Source: Pagrus major
Taxonomy: Eukaryota; Chordata; Actinopteri; Spariformes; Sparidae
Direction of reading: 5' to 3'
NCBI RefSeq assembly: GCF_040436345.1
Contig: NC_133216.1
Location: 20,361,792 to 20,425,791 of the forward strand
DNA: 64,000 nucleotides
The position numbers and the translations under genes were made by a program. This document shows positions 11,701 through 23,819 of the stretch, one piece after another. Numbering within the stretch: position 1 is the first letter of the stretch; every line of letters starts with the position of its first letter. The notes under the pieces were generated by a model. It saw only the letters and a list, made by a program, of their open reading frames with translations, did no database searches and was not told the origin of the DNA.

Positions 11701-12240
11701 TTTGCACAGAGGGAAAGTGGGGTCAGAGGATTTAGAAATATTTAAAGATAAAGTTTTTAGGGGAGGGAAGTCTAAACAATGATATCTTGTCGTTTAAATT
11801 GTTAGAATTTCTGTGGGAGGACATGAGAAGAAACAAAGCCTGTGTGCCAAAGTTGTATAACTGGAGAAGATGTTATATTCTTCTTTCCCAGAATATGAAT
11901 TCTCCACAGGCGTCCTGCACTGGTAAGTGCTGGGATTGATTGTATTTCACTATGGGTCGGAGAGCAGCTAGTGAAAGACTGTAGACTGTCGGCCAGGCCG
12001 GCCTGGAAGGACTAAAAATGGACTGAGGGGGGTGGTGGAGTGAGCAAGGTTAAAGGAACAAGTAGCATATCTGACTTGAAATAACACTTGCAGTTGCCGT
12101 TTATTTTGTCAAAGCCTGTCAATCATGTTTCGAAAGTGTACTTACAGAACGAAAAAGCATACAGAAGTTAACTTGACATTCAAATATGCCATGTAAATCC
12201 TGTTTTATAATCTTACTGAGTAACTGAGAGAAGTCGGTGG
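8701..12240. other. Gene-free AT-rich DNA with scattered repeat fragments
   Basis: No gene recognised. About 10060-10290 holds a fragment ('agacgtctatatattg', 'gagatgtctactgaagtt') related to the complete element at 58575-58922 and to a piece near 61360-61430. About 10560-10715 ('gttagctagctacagcc' to 'caaattacacttttaa') looks like the end of another short inverted-repeat element. Confidence 0.35.
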
Positions 12241-12257
12241 GGTATTTGGATCCAGGT

Positions 12258-12567
12258 TAAATGAATAGTTCAACATTTTTGTTGCGAGATGGACAAGAAC
12301 ATTGATACCGCTCTCACGTCTGTGTGCTAAATATAAAGCGGGAAACAAGAGTCAGTTAGTTCAGATTAGCAACTGGAAACAGGGACAGCTAGTTTTGCTA
12401 ACTTCCTGAGATATGATATGCTAATATGTGAACTTTAAAGGCGCTAGTAGGCCGCTTCTAATCAAGACATTGGCCAATGGACAGAGTCAAGCTAGCTGTT
12501 TCGAGACTTTGTGCTAAGCTAAACCGGTGCATAAGTAAAAATCCCAAAATGTTGATCTATTCCTTTA
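12258..12567. mobile_element. MITE-like foldback element, copy D
   Basis: The left end 'taaatgaatagttcaacatt' and the right end 'cccaaaatgttgatctattc' plus 'cttta' are near-mirror images. The interior has 'ccgctctcacgtctgtg', 'ggaaacagggacagctag' and 'gtgctaagctaaaccgg', all markers of the same family as 5162-7297. About 310 bp, internally shortened. Confidence 0.65.
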
Positions 12568-12739
12568 TCATCATCTTTGCATGAGAGCATAAAAATACTG
12601 TTGCATTGTTATTTAAGGAAGTAGGCCAGTTGTGTAAAGGTGGTCTAGTAGTAGATAATGATGCCTTGAATTCTAGTTACAGGATCTTTTCATTGAAATA
12701 CAGTAATCAGGTAAATGTTTAATGGCTTTTTGTCCAACT

Positions 12740-12882
12740 TGTGCACCCGTCTGAGAAACCCTCCACGGTGCACAGGTTCAAGTCTCGGCCCCCTGCCAGG
12801 CCTTCACATATCCCCCTCCTCTCTTTCCCTCCTTCTCTTCTTCATCTCTGTACTGTCGGAAAACTAATAAAATACTGAAGGA
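12740..12882 (+). mobile_element. tRNA-derived SINE fragment
   Basis: A Pol III B-box-like GGTTCAAGTC sits at 12775-12784. It is followed by 'ccccctgccaggcc', a pyrimidine-rich stretch typical of teleost SINEs ('cccctcctctctttccctcc') and a tail 'aactaataaaatactg'. The A box and 5' head are degraded. Confidence 0.45.
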
Positions 12883-12889
12883 GGGCAGA

Positions 12890-13380
12890 TTGCTCGCGCT
12901 TCTTTGAAAAAACGAAAGGAGAGGATTACTCCTCACAGCTGTGCAGTCCTGAGGCCGTATCTAAGGAGCCGCCACCAGAGAGGTCAGCCCTGTCGCAGCC
13001 TCACACTAGCCTTTAAATCAATCACATGTCAAGGCTGTGAATAGCAGGCCAATAAGCTCAATTAACACCAAAATACTCTGAATCCGTGCCCTTCTGCCGC
13101 CCGTCACCACCTCCTGGGAGAGGCCTCTCAGATCTCAGGACATGAGAAGATACCGACAGCCCGACCCAACGGAGCTGCCCACAAAGCTGCGGCCTCGCAG
13201 CCTCGTACAGCCCCTATCAAGCTATAGTCACATAACTTAAGCCTGCACTCACACACAAACAGCTCCGTGCCTATTTATACATCACATCCTGGCAACGCAC
13301 ATGGGAAAACAAGACCCCTGCACTATCAGTGTATCCAGTGTTGTCTGCCTCTCACTGCTCTGTCCCCCGTCTGATGTCGG
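12890..13380. other. Candidate conserved non-coding block
   Basis: Repeat-free, GC-moderate sequence without a coding frame. It contains clustered homeodomain-like motifs ('aatcaatcac', 'caataagctcaattaac') at about 13018-13066. It could be an enhancer of a flanking developmental gene such as fzd9. This is inference only. Confidence 0.22.
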
Positions 13381-14390
13381 AGGGGACAGAGACATAAGAT
13401 AGCTGCTTAGGATAGCTGAAAGATGGCTGCTTTAGATAGCTGGAGATACCAAAACAACTTGATTATGCATTTGGCAGCAGGGAGCAGTTGTTGATATTCC
13501 AGACGTCGCATTCCCTGCCGACATTCCTGTGCGTGTAATTGTCTGTAGTGTCGTGTTATCAAATCATTATCGACATGAGTTAGCTGCAATAAAACAGCGG
13601 GACGGTATAATTTAAGTCTGCCTGCGGCGCTCTGCCCTGCGCTCTGAAATGAAAAGACACAAATGATTCTCTAACCACTGAGCTTTATTTGGATCCTGAT
13701 TCAACTGATACCTCGATCAGAAAAAGACCAGACACCACAAATAGACGGAGCTACGTGATGTTACATGTGGCAGGCAAAAAACACCAGGATGTTGCAATCA
13801 GTACAGTGATATCTCTGCAGTAAATGTGAGTTTATGTTAAGACTGTGTTTGGGCTGTCTTGACTTTAATATCTTAAAGTCAAGACAAAGTTTGACTAATG
13901 CCATCACAAAAACTAAAATATATAACTAGTTAAGACTCTTCCACAAAACAAATGAAAGCATTTTTTTAATGAAACGCAAAAAACAAACCAACACAGATCA
14001 CAGATCCATGCTGTAGAGCCTCTCTTCAGCTGCCAGGCTCCAGCAGATTTAGACCCTTGGTGGAGGCTGAAAAACTCTTAAGACACCATTAAAACAGGCC
14101 TGTTCATGGAGGAATCCCAGGGTGGTGTTGTGTTACAGAAGGACATCTGTGTCATGCTTCAGTTTTTCATCATCCCAAAGATAATTATTCTGTGAGCAAC
14201 AACAACAACAACAAAACTTCTGTTATCATTTTCTAATTCTCCTTTTGAATAAAGGCAAAATAAGAATAAAAAAAATTAAGTTTATTAATTCAGATCACAA
14301 AATCTTCATCATCTGTTGATGATGAGTACATTAATAAAAAACTTAAGCATGTCTGAACAATGATAATGAAATATGAAAACTTATTTAAAC
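13381..14390. other. Gene-free DNA
   Basis: AT-rich, with a short (CAA)n run near 14200. No gene, RNA or bounded repeat recognised. Confidence 0.4.
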
Positions 14391-14392
14391 TT

Positions 14393-14581
14393 ACTTTCTT
14401 GTTGAGAGAAGCTTGACGCCTCTCTCACGTCTTCGTGGTAAATACGAAGCTGCAGCCAGAAGACAGTTAGCTTAGCTTAGCACAAAGACTGGAAACGGGA
14501 AAACAGCCATACAAAGGTAACAAAATCCACCTATGGGCACCTCTAAAGCTTATTTAGCAAAATGTCAAACTAGTCCTTTCA
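14393..14581. mobile_element. MITE-like foldback element, copy E (left half and end)
   Basis: The family markers are clear: 'gttagcttagcttagcacaa', 'agactggaaacggga', 'aggtaacaaaatccacct', 'gggcacctctaaagct'. They run directly into a right-end-like 'aaaatgtcaaactagtcc', so the middle of the element is deleted. Confidence 0.6.
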
Positions 14582-14799
14582 GTTAATACCCTTATATGAA
14601 CTTTTCTGGAGCTTTTCATGACCATCATGTCAACTGAGCGACTCCATCCAAAGTTAGTCAGTGGACCATAAGTTGTCAAAAAAAAAGCACGTCATGTCCA
14701 ACATTACAACACGTGTTTTAAAGTGAACTGAGCAATTGATAAAATGAAGGACGCAAGAGTAGCTTAAACATGTCAATGTTCAATAACTGTTGTAACTAA

Positions 14800-14990
14800 G
14801 TATAATTTTGAGGTACTTCCACTTTACTCAGGTGTTTCCATTTTCTGCTGTTCTTCCACAACACTTCATGTTGGAGACAAATATTGCACTTTTTACTCCA
14901 CTACATTCATTTGTCAACTTTAGCTACTAGTTACTGTTTATATGGGCGACTTTAACTTTTACCAAAGTAACATTTTAACACAATATCTTG
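14800..14990. repeat. Teleost interspersed repeat fragment
   Basis: Phrases 'gaggtacttccactttactc', 'ttttactccactacattc' and 'caactttagctactagttac' match a widespread fish repeat of unknown class. A related fragment lies near 45330-45470 and shorter pieces near 39610-39715. Confidence 0.4.
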
Positions 14991-14994
14991 CTTT

Positions 14995-15180
14995 TTACAA
15001 CACTGGTGTTAATTCCCCTCTAAATATGCAGTATATAAGGAAGAAGAAAAGACGAGAAGCTGCTCTGTAGTGTGGTGTTAAAGCAGCAGATACTCTGTAT
15101 CTCTTGTCAGATGGCAGCAGGGTGAACAGACTGTGGCTGGGGTGTGTGTTGTCTTTTAGTATCCTTTGTGGATGATCAGA
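14995..15180 (-). pseudogene. LINE reverse-transcriptase C-terminal remnant
   Basis: The minus strand encodes HPSHSLFTLLPSDKRYR, which resembles the C-terminal signature H-P-x-H-x-L-F-x-L-L-P-S-G-x-R-Y-R of fish non-LTR retrotransposon polyproteins. The reading frame then degenerates. Only this short piece is recognisable. It is a dead retroelement fragment, not a gene. Confidence 0.5.
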
Positions 15181-15707
15181 GTGACACAGTGTGACCAAAC
15201 CCGTCACCTTTTTTATCAGTGTGTCGCGTTGCTGTCAGGACTGACAGTTGGTGATGAAACCCAGGTCCCAGCAGCTCAGCGTGGTTCCTGCGGTCTTATC
15301 TCGATTACTGTTTCTATCTGTGTTTTCTTACCAGAAGAAGCCTCCATCACGGCACCATGCAGGAAGTTTGGCTTGTTTAGTTTAGGGCACTTCAGCGGTG
15401 GCTCAGCAGTGATCACACAATGTGAGCCAAAAATGATACGCTCACACTAAAGACGGGGGTTTAAAATCAATTTGTTGTTCTCCGCTCACTTAGACTCTGC
15501 ATTTAATCTCGTTGATCTTCTTTGATCTTGTTAATCTGCGTATCCCGTTTCTCAGGGACGCTGTTGGGAAATTCGACATGTGCAGGCCAAAGAATCATTA
15601 TTCGTATATTCACACATGTCGACTCATTCTCTGCTGCAGCCAAGTGTGTAGATATGTTCAGGTCGGTGGGGAGGGGGGGAGCAGAGAGAGGGTTTGGGGT
15701 CCATTAT

Positions 15708-15910
15708 AATTATGATGATGAAGCACAAATACCTCTGAGCATTTGCCATGTGTCTGAGCAGTCAGATTACAAGCTGTCAACCGAGCTCCAGCTGAAAGGA
15801 GAGCGAGACGCGGCAATGATGATGATGAGGCACAAATACCTCTTACCATTTGTCATATTTTTCATGTGTTTGACCATTTCAATTACATGCTGTCAGCTGG
15901 AGGGAGAGAG
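15708..15910. repeat. Two-copy diverged tandem duplication, 107-bp period
   Basis: Copy 1 (15708 to about 15805) and copy 2 (15815 to about 15910) share 'gatgatga-gcacaaatac', 'catttg-cat', 'ttaca-gctgtca' and the GA-rich ends, offset by 107 bases. The copies differ at many positions, so the duplication is old. No recognised function. Confidence 0.6.
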
Positions 15911-16072
15911 GAAAGGGAGAGAGTGCCTGAGAGATACGGTGCATGCCAGAGAGAGTGCGAGTGACACATGTTGCACCGAGTGAGTGAGGGGGGACACATG
16001 GTGGGCAGAGATAGAGACCTAGAGAAAGAAAGAAAAAAAAAAAAGCGATGCATGTGAGACAGAGCTGGCAGC

Positions 16073-16096
16073 GGAGAGAGAGAGAGAGAGAGAGAG
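16073..16096. repeat. (GA)n microsatellite
   Basis: GA tract within a broader purine-rich region (15890-16110). Confidence 0.9.
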
Positions 16097-16340
16097 CAGG
16101 GGGGGTTATATACAGAGTGAGAGCGGGTAGAGGACAAGCACAGGGATATCAACTATCTTTGACCCTCCATCGCCTCCTAAAAAACCCCGCCCCGCCCCCC
16201 ACAGGCCCACCCTGTAAGCCTCGGCGCTGGTACGTCAAACGAGTCCTATTTATAACCTGTGGATGGATGAGGGAATCAGGTGGACTCTTCTCTGGAAACA
16301 GTCCACGTCTGAAGGGTGTGTGTGCGTGTTGTTAATGTAT

Positions 16341-16359
16341 GTGTGTGTGTGTGTGTGTG
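16341..16359. repeat. (GT)9 microsatellite
   Basis: Pure GT tract in gene-free DNA. Confidence 0.9.
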
Positions 16360-16775
16360 GAGGGGTTGGATGTTAGCATGTGTGCATTTGTGCCTGTGAA
16401 TGTGCACAGGAATGTATCACATGACTTAATGTAAGACTGTAAATGTGGGAACAGAGTCAAGTTTTTTCTTTTTCGTTTGTTGCAAAAAGGTCCCTTGTGT
16501 GTTTCTCTCCCTTTATTTTTTATATTTTATTTTGTATCTTACTTTACTTTAACTTTGTTTGGATAGTTTGGATAGCTTTATCATAACTATTTCAAAGCTC
16601 AAAAATCGACTTTTTGTTTTTTGATGTTTTCTAAGCTTGTGTTCACACAGTCTTTGTCAGAGCGTGTCACATAATATGGCACAAATATGCGAAGTGGCTC
16701 ACTGATCATCAGTTTGAGACAGGAAGCATGGTGAAATACTACAACCAACACAGTGTGCAGAGACTCTGATGGAAG

Positions 16776-17069
16776 TTAAAGCTGCTGTAAGCACTGTTGG
16801 TGTTTTTTAGTATAAGCCATCACCTGTTTACCTGTTTTACCTGTTCCACCATCGCCGGTGTTTGTACCCGAAGAGGAGAATCCTGCTCTTTGTGTGCCCC
16901 CCTCGCAGACAGCACCGCCTTTTAACAGAGTTCTCTGTCCTGATTGGATAAAGTGGGCATGGATAGAAAGTGTCTTATCTCTTTTACTGCATGAGAGACA
17001 CAGGTTACCGACCAAACACTCTATAACAGTGATTACTGTTGGACTATAGGAGCAATATATCAGCTTTAA
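16776..17069. mobile_element. Short inverted-repeat (MITE-like) element
   Basis: The left end 'ttaaagctgctgtaagcac' is mirrored by the right end 'gcaatatatcagctttaa'. The element is about 294 bp, non-coding, and begins with the TTAAAG type of terminus seen in several other elements of this window. Confidence 0.5.
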
Positions 17070-17870
17070 TGACAATAAAGTGTTTGATAAGTTACAACCA
17101 ATCATATATTAGTTGCAGCGGGACTTCTCAACCTGGTAACCAAGAAAATGGAGGAGAAGCTTGCTGTGGGTGTGTCTCTCCATCCAGAGCTGCCGTACAC
17201 TGACTGTTGCTGATGACTGTGGTGCTTTTGTAACCGTATGCATTGTAAGCATGTTACTAACTGTGCAGTCAGCCCTCTGTTACCATGCTGTTAGCTAATG
17301 TCAATCAAAACCAATGTGCAGCATGGTTTTTTTCTCACCGCACAAGCAAGCACTTCATCCCAGAGCTCCCAAGCACACTGCCAGCACTTGACCGCCAGAA
17401 ACAAACTTTGTTATGTGGACACGAGCCTCTAGTAAATTTTGCTTTGTGAAATCTGATCTCGGCGCTTTATTTGGGTGTAATATCTCCAGAAAACCACAAA
17501 GTATTATATTAAAAATATGCTGACACTTTCACATATGTCTCTTCACATTGTTGGTGATGCATTAGCACTTTACTCAGAGAGACGTCACACAGATACGAAG
17601 CCAGGACTGCTGACGTAAATATCATGCTATAACATGATCCAGGAGAGTGACCTGGATAAACATCAGGTGTCAAACCTTGATGAAAAAAACACTTGGTATG
17701 CAGATGCAAGGATAGTGATCTTTGCACCTCATCCTCAGCAGTTCCTCTTTCTTTTTCCCCATCATCAGCACGTGTGTGTGCCGAGGCCGAGGTGTAAGGC
17801 TAAACCTGCGCTAACACCAGACAGCTAATAGGCTCATCCATCATGGAGGAAATGAGACAGGCTCTCCCCT

Positions 17871-17926
<56 letters not shown>

Positions 17927-18700
17927 CTCAGCCAACTCTTGAGCCCAGACAAACTCAAACACTTACAGGCAAAATTACTGCAAAGTTCTCCACCAGGGTA
18001 TCCTTTCTTTATTATTCTAAGTGAACAAGGGGGCCCTTCATAGTCAACGTAATTTATCCAGTGTCTCATTTCGGATAAAAAAGCTAAAAAATGAAGCGAA
18101 GGGAGCGAGAAGGTCGCTGTGGTTAGAAACCTCCAAACCTCAGGCCTTCCTGAGCAGCCTGAAATTTGGAACTGAGGCCAGAGGGTCATGAGGAGGCCCA
18201 TTCAGTCCTGGCTCTGTTTTGACACTGGCGAAAACACAGATCCATCAGTAGGACCATTTACAAAACCTTTGCATTCCTACACTTTGTTCCCTTCTTAATA
18301 ATTTTCTGGCCTGTAGTTGCAGAATAATTCATGCCTTTTAGAGCCTTTGGCACTAAGAACATCAGATCTGGTGTTAAAGGAAATGACAGAAAATAAACAT
18401 TTTGAGGACGGCATCTTAGAGCTGGCTTATGCTTTTAAATTTCAACTGATGATACTAAAACTTTTACTAGGGATCCAGGACTTGTGCTGCCTGAGGAAAC
18501 AGTAAAACAAAATATTTATAGCAAATGTGTGAGCCTGATGTGTTACACATGAAAAAACTTTGGGTTATTTAGCCAAATACAGTCACATGAACTTGCTGAA
18601 AGTTTAAATTATGTTAAGAAATCAGTATATCATTGGTATTCAGTTTCCTATTGTGCTTATTTTGTCAAAAAGTCCTGAAGTCGGCTAGTTTTTAATATCA
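17070..18700. other. Gene-free DNA with long TC tract
   Basis: Apart from the microsatellite at 17870-17925, no gene or bounded repeat is recognised. Open frames here are short or consist of the dinucleotide repeat. Confidence 0.4.
17870..17925. repeat. (TC)n microsatellite, about 56 bp
   Basis: Nearly pure TC with one TTT interruption at 17882-17885. It encodes artefactual Leu-Ser or Glu-Arg runs in the flanking frames. Confidence 0.95.
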
Positions 18701-19080
18701 CTTCAGTTCCAATGGCACACACAGGTAGCTAGCTAGCTGTGGGGCTAATGTCGTTAGTATGGTAAGGTAGTATAGTGTGATTCGAGCATGTTCATTACTC
18801 GATGTCGTGATTTGAATCACAATTACAATCATAATGTTTTCAAGTCTGGTCGTTGCTTGCACCACAACTAGACACATGGAAGAGAAACAGCTAAAGCTAA
18901 CCAGAGCTAGCTTTGTTATAATGTGGGACAAACACAGCACAGACTTTTTTTAAACAGTGTGTGAGAGTTGCCTATGACTCAGCATGGGCTAATGTCTACT
19001 GGGAATCAGAGCTAACATGACCAAATTAGGCTAGTTTGCCATCTTGCTAGTTTCCAAGAGTGGAGTACAAGCAAATAGAA

Positions 19081-19190
19081 GTTACGCTGGAAAGAAGTAG
19101 AATGGGGAGCGAGACGTCGGCATCGGTCTACAGCTCGCCATCGTCTTCCCAATCAGCAAATGCTCCCCATTCTACTTCTCTCCAAATAAC
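19081..19190. repeat. Inverted repeat with 18-bp perfect core
   Basis: Arms 19081-19110 and 19162-19190 are reverse complements. The core AGAAGTAGAATGGGGAGC (19093-19110) is perfectly mirrored at 19162-19179, and the outer bases match with a few changes ('gtta' at the very ends). The spacer is 51 bp. It could be a tiny transposon or a long hairpin. Confidence 0.75.
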
Positions 19191-19589
19191 TCGTTAACGT
19201 CTGCAAGACATATGCGTGCTATTGGGGCTATTACCTTGGAAACTGGTTAAGTGACAGGAGGCACTGGAAGTTGAGCCCATAATTCTTGCAAGGTAACATG
19301 GAGGCTAGGAATGAGGTAGATAGCACACCACAAAAGTTACCAGTGGGTCTCCAATGATGGCTCTCAAATGTCAAGTCAACCAGCGCCAGGAGAAAAGTCG
19401 ACTTAGAGGCCTAAAGCTTAATGTTTACAGAAAGATGTCCAAAAACAGATGTCACTGTATCCATTTTGGGAAAATATGCACAAATCTCAGTATCACTGTA
19501 GATTTTTTTCACAAAAAGTGAAGAGAAATCAATCATTTTAGTTGGATTTGAAGATTTATTTGGGGACTGGTTTACTTTATGTAGGCTAC

Positions 19590-19677
19590 ATATATATATA
19601 TAACAGACAGACAAGCAAACAAACAAGTACATCCACGCACACACACACACACACACACACGCACACACACACACACA
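19590..19677. repeat. (TA)n and (AC)n microsatellites
   Basis: A TA tract at 19590-19602 and an AC tract at 19637-19677 with one G interruption, about 35 bases apart. Confidence 0.9.
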
Positions 19678-20269
19678 ACACACACACTTTTTGATGGTAA
19701 AAGACGTCTTTGATTTGGTCCCAAGTGCTATACCCAGAAGTCTGTATGTTTTTCCCAAAAGCAGGAAAATCATAAAAAGTGCAGGTTCCTAAATTACTGT
19801 CACTCAAAGAGTTCCTTTCTCCTTCTCGCTCTCTCTCCCCGTCTCCATTCACCTCTCCTCCCGCCAGCCCCGCAGTCTCCGACCCTTTCCTGCTTCCACC
19901 AGCAGCAATGGGGGCTTTCTCTTGTTTCCTGGTGCTGGCGCTGCTGGATAAACACACAACCTCCCCCTCGTATAAAGGCTCAATTCTTCTCCATCATGTT
20001 TAAATATGGATACAAAGAGAAACTTGTATGATAATTTTTGGCATATGGTGGTGGGGGTCAGCGGGCGGGGTGTGTGTGTGTATAAGGGAGGTGGGGGTGT
20101 GTGCAGGCTAGACAGAGTTCTGCCTTGTTCTGATACTTGTCTAAGATTTCGAGGTTTTTGTTTTATGCAAGACCAGACCGATGCCATCTGACAGAGTGAG
20201 TGCCAGAGCGGGCGTTTGTGTTTGAGCGTGCCTGAAAATGTGAGGTTCAACAAACGCTTGGCTCCTTCC

Positions 20270-20720
20270 AGTCGTGTGTGCTGATATGGTAAGTGTTGGC
20301 AGGGTACGCCGCCGCATAAAGCAGCACTGTTATGGAATTTGGGTGGCATGTGGAAAACACACTGAGGAGCCAGAGATTAAACAAAGACTTAATTGCAAAA
20401 AAACTCAAATGAGGGAGAGATCGCTTCTCCTCTCCGATGGTGGGCTGTCTGGTCCCCGAGCACGCAGCTATCTTTCATCTTTGATTTTTGCGATGGAGTA
20501 ATGGAAATGGAGACAGAATCTGGCTCCTGGGTTGGAACATGCCGGAGATGACACAGATAGCCTGGATGATACTGATGGCCTGCTGATAGCCTGTAGATCA
20601 CCTTACTGCCCCGGTGCCAACAGCATACAGCGAATTAAGTACAGGCCCCTGAGGAGAGTGATGTTACCCTCCGTGGATGCTTCAGAGGCTACAACAGCTT
20701 CCAGTTATACAGCAAAGTAG
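20270..20720. other. Candidate conserved non-coding block
   Basis: Repeat-free, GC-moderate sequence with a TCF/LEF-type CTTTGAT at 20479-20485, and no coding frame with a recognisable domain. It may be a distal regulatory element. Unproven. Confidence 0.22.
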
Positions 20721-20942
20721 CTGCACGCTTTAAAAATATACAAGAGCTGTTGGTTGTAAACCTCGTTTTATATTTCAAGGTATCACTTTCTAGAAAGGCG
20801 TACTGCAGTGAGTTGTAACTATGGCTGCGTTATTATTAAAAATTGATAGATCAGTCATTAAAGCCTCAACAAACAACTTCTGTCAGTCGCCAGGTTTAAA
20901 CAAACAGGATTCACTTTAGCATGAAAGGCAACTCTGTTTTAT

Positions 20943-21300
20943 AAAGGTGCATTATGTAGTTTTGGAAAGATCTTCACTGACTGATTTTTTTGAATGCCTA
21001 AACAATCTAAATAAACAAACTATCTTTGTTTTCAATAAAAATTAATACAATGAATAAACAAACTGATCTTAAAAGACAACACAGTTTCGTACTGTTTTAC
21101 TTTGTTTATATGTGGCGGACCCTGCCACCTTTCTAGCTTCAGACAGTGATCTGGACCTATTTTTTTCTCTGAGAACAACTTGTTTATTCGGTTATGGAAA
21201 AGATACATATTTCTGAGTTTGTATTATTACCTCATTAATATTGTAAATATTAAAATTCTGAGTTTGAATTTCCTGTTCAAAACTACATAGTGCCCCTTTA
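20943..21300. mobile_element. MITE with TAAAGGTGC termini
   Basis: The left end 'taaaggtgcattatgtagtt' is mirrored by the right end 'aactacatagtgccccttta'. Length 358 bp, non-coding, AT-rich interior. Directly abutting it, at 21300, begins a second relative ('aaaggtgcaatatgtaagaa') whose right end I cannot find. Confidence 0.7.
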
Positions 21301-21600
21301 AAGGTGCAATATGTAAGAATTATCCACCTGTTGAATTCATACCGCCAACAGCTAGGAGCAGCACATCACCAAACTGCTAACTGCTGCTAACTGTATCCTA
21401 TTTATACATCCATGACTGTAGCCACTGTTAGCTTGTTAGCTCAGTTAACCATACTGGACTACCAGGGCAGCGTTGGTGTTTACACCGCTAGCACAGGAGC
21501 TTTGGAAGTAATCAAAAATGTAGTATTTTTTGACACCGTCACTAAAATCTAATTACACATATTCTGAAATGTAAATTTTGGCTGATTATAGTACCTTAAC
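21300..21600. repeat. Partial MITE (left end only)
   Basis: It starts 'aaaggtgcaatatgtaagaa' immediately after the preceding element and continues through 'ctaactgctgctaactgtat' and 'gttagcttgttagctcag'. No matching right terminus, so it is truncated. A similar left end occurs at 28311 ('aaaagtgcaatgtgtaagta'). Confidence 0.4.
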
Positions 21601-22019
21601 GTAATCCCGATTACATGTAGTCCATTACTTCCCAAACCTGAATTTATAACGTTATGTTTCTCTTAAAAGAAAAATAATCCAAAACATCCAGAATATATAG
21701 TAAAAATGTTGTGAACGATTGGCTGAACAAAGCGTGTGACTTTGATGCAGGCGACCTCTGTCCTATGTCTGACTAACAATCAACTTAAACCAAATAATTC
21801 ACCACATCTTCTTTCTGTGTCTCACAGATAGAAGCACAGCATTTCATTCTTCAATCTCTCGATAGCAACTGGAAAGAACTGGAATCCGAGTCCAATTACA
21901 AGCTTCTTCTGGAGCTTACTAGCTAAATATTTAAACCTCAAATTGGTATTTTGTCAAACTACCATTTACAGGATGAAGAATCCTTTTATTGCTTACTTAT
22001 GAGAAAAACAAGTCCTAAA

Positions 22020-22620
22020 AGTGCGACAGAGAAAATCATAACAGCTGTCTACAGATCCATCTCCTTGGCCTCCGAGCAAACTCCGTCCGCTGATGATTGT
22101 TTGTCAATGCGATCCAACATGACCCAATCTATTTTCCCGTGTATAGTATTTGATGCTTATCAACACTGGAAATGAAAGTTGGAGGAGAGGCAGCGACCAA
22201 AAACCATCAGATAGGAGGAGCTGGCTCCAGGATGCTTTGTGGTGATAAAACAGGATCAGCCGGGATTTGAGTCGGACACTGGGGAGTAGGTGGAGTGTGG
22301 AGATGGTTGAGGAAGATGGGAGGATGTGGATTTTCCACAACAGATAAAATGACAGGGTGCATGGCAAAAAGGTGGAGATGAGAAAATCCTCTCTGTGTAG
22401 AGGGACTTTGTTATTCACTGCAGGAATGCTGCATGCAGTGCAGATTATTGTAGTGGGACGACAGTGAATATATGTGCACCTGGAACTAAATATCTCAGTA
22501 TATTCTGGCTGTTTTTGCAGCAGAGTGTGAGGGATACCTATAATGATTGGCAGCCGTGTGCAGAGGTAATAAAGCAGCTCATTCTTCTGTCTGTCAGAAC
22601 ATAGAGCACACATTCACCAG
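22020..22620. other. Gene-free block, possibly conserved non-coding
   Basis: GC-moderate and repeat-free. A 169-codon open frame on the minus strand (22104-22613) has no recognisable domain, no family resemblance and no splice-consistent partner, so it is not called as a gene. Confidence 0.2.
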
Positions 22621-23242
22621 CCGCCAACGGACACAGCCTACTCTGACGAGGACACATAAAAGTCCTGTTTCTTTTGTATTCGTCCCAAAAACCTATTTGA
22701 TTTTTTAATCCAATCTCACCTTACCCCCGTCTCTCCCAAAGATCTGGAAAAACAACACATTAAGTTTACATTTGGCTCGACCCTTTCCATTTTGACTTAT
22801 TCCAACCAAATGAATGACTGTTTGTGTTTTTGTGGAATAAGTATAAAAGTCCACATCAAATGGCGTGTAATTACTCATGCCCGTTTCAAGGGGAACTATT
22901 AACAATCACAGCCACAGTTGGATCCTTGCACAAGATTTCCAACCAGATAAAACTACAGCAAATCTTTATTCGACGGAGCAGGCGTTTCCTTGCGTTTACC
23001 GAGTCCGGACTGTTGATTTTTAGACCAAATATTAAAACTCTCTCTCCTCTGGTGACTTTGCTTCATTACTCTTTCAAAAGCCTCGACTCCAGACCCTCCC
23101 ATGAAGAAGAAGGACAAACACCAGTGGCGTCTTTATCGGAGGTGGCTTGTCTGAGCAGTTTGTAGCGTTTTGAATTCATTCAAATTGAATCTGGCTGTAA
23201 TTGTATCATTGTTACACAAAGAAAGGAGGGTTTTTAACTATG

Positions 23243-23243
<1 letters not shown>

Positions 23244-23274
<31 letters not shown>
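23244..23274. repeat. (GT)15 microsatellite
   Basis: Pure GT tract in gene-free DNA. Confidence 0.95.
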
Positions 23275-23276
<2 letters not shown>

Positions 23277-23819
23277 GGTCACCTCATGCCCTCATCTAAC
23301 ACTGAGGCACGAGGTGGGGGGGGAGATTAGGAGACACGCTGTAGGGAGGATGATGTGAGATAAAGCGCCCCTATGCCAATCTGTACAGCAGAAAACTGAT
23401 CTCCGAGATAATAAAGATCTAACACACTGATGTTCAGGTTTCCAGTCAGTAACTCTGACTCATAACAACCTCCTCAGTGCAGCGGGCATGAAAGAAAGAC
23501 CTTGAATGATTTTGACATGTGGAGGCGTGAGAGATATGGTCAGTGAAAAAAGGCAGACAAGAAAACAGACAAGGCTCGTAGTGTTTCCAGTGAGAGTTTT
23601 ATGTTGTCTGTTTGGTAGGGAGGGTCGTGTACACACATTTATCCATGGCTCTGAGTCTTTTTTTTTTCCAGTGAAGACCGTGACAGCTCAAAAAGAAATG
23701 GTATCTCATTCATCTCATTCTCATTCATTGCATTTTTGGATAATAGACAGCTGCCAAGCCAGAGGCCACTGTGTGAGATGGAGTTTCATCATTTGTAAGG
23801 GTGAAACCAGTGGATATTT

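Noticed and set aside
17800-18201. Open frames with long Leu-Ser or Glu-Arg runs
   Set aside because: They are translations of the (TC)n microsatellite.
22104-22613. A 169-codon minus-strand open frame
   Set aside because: No recognisable family, no codon bias like the real genes here, and no plausible splice partners.
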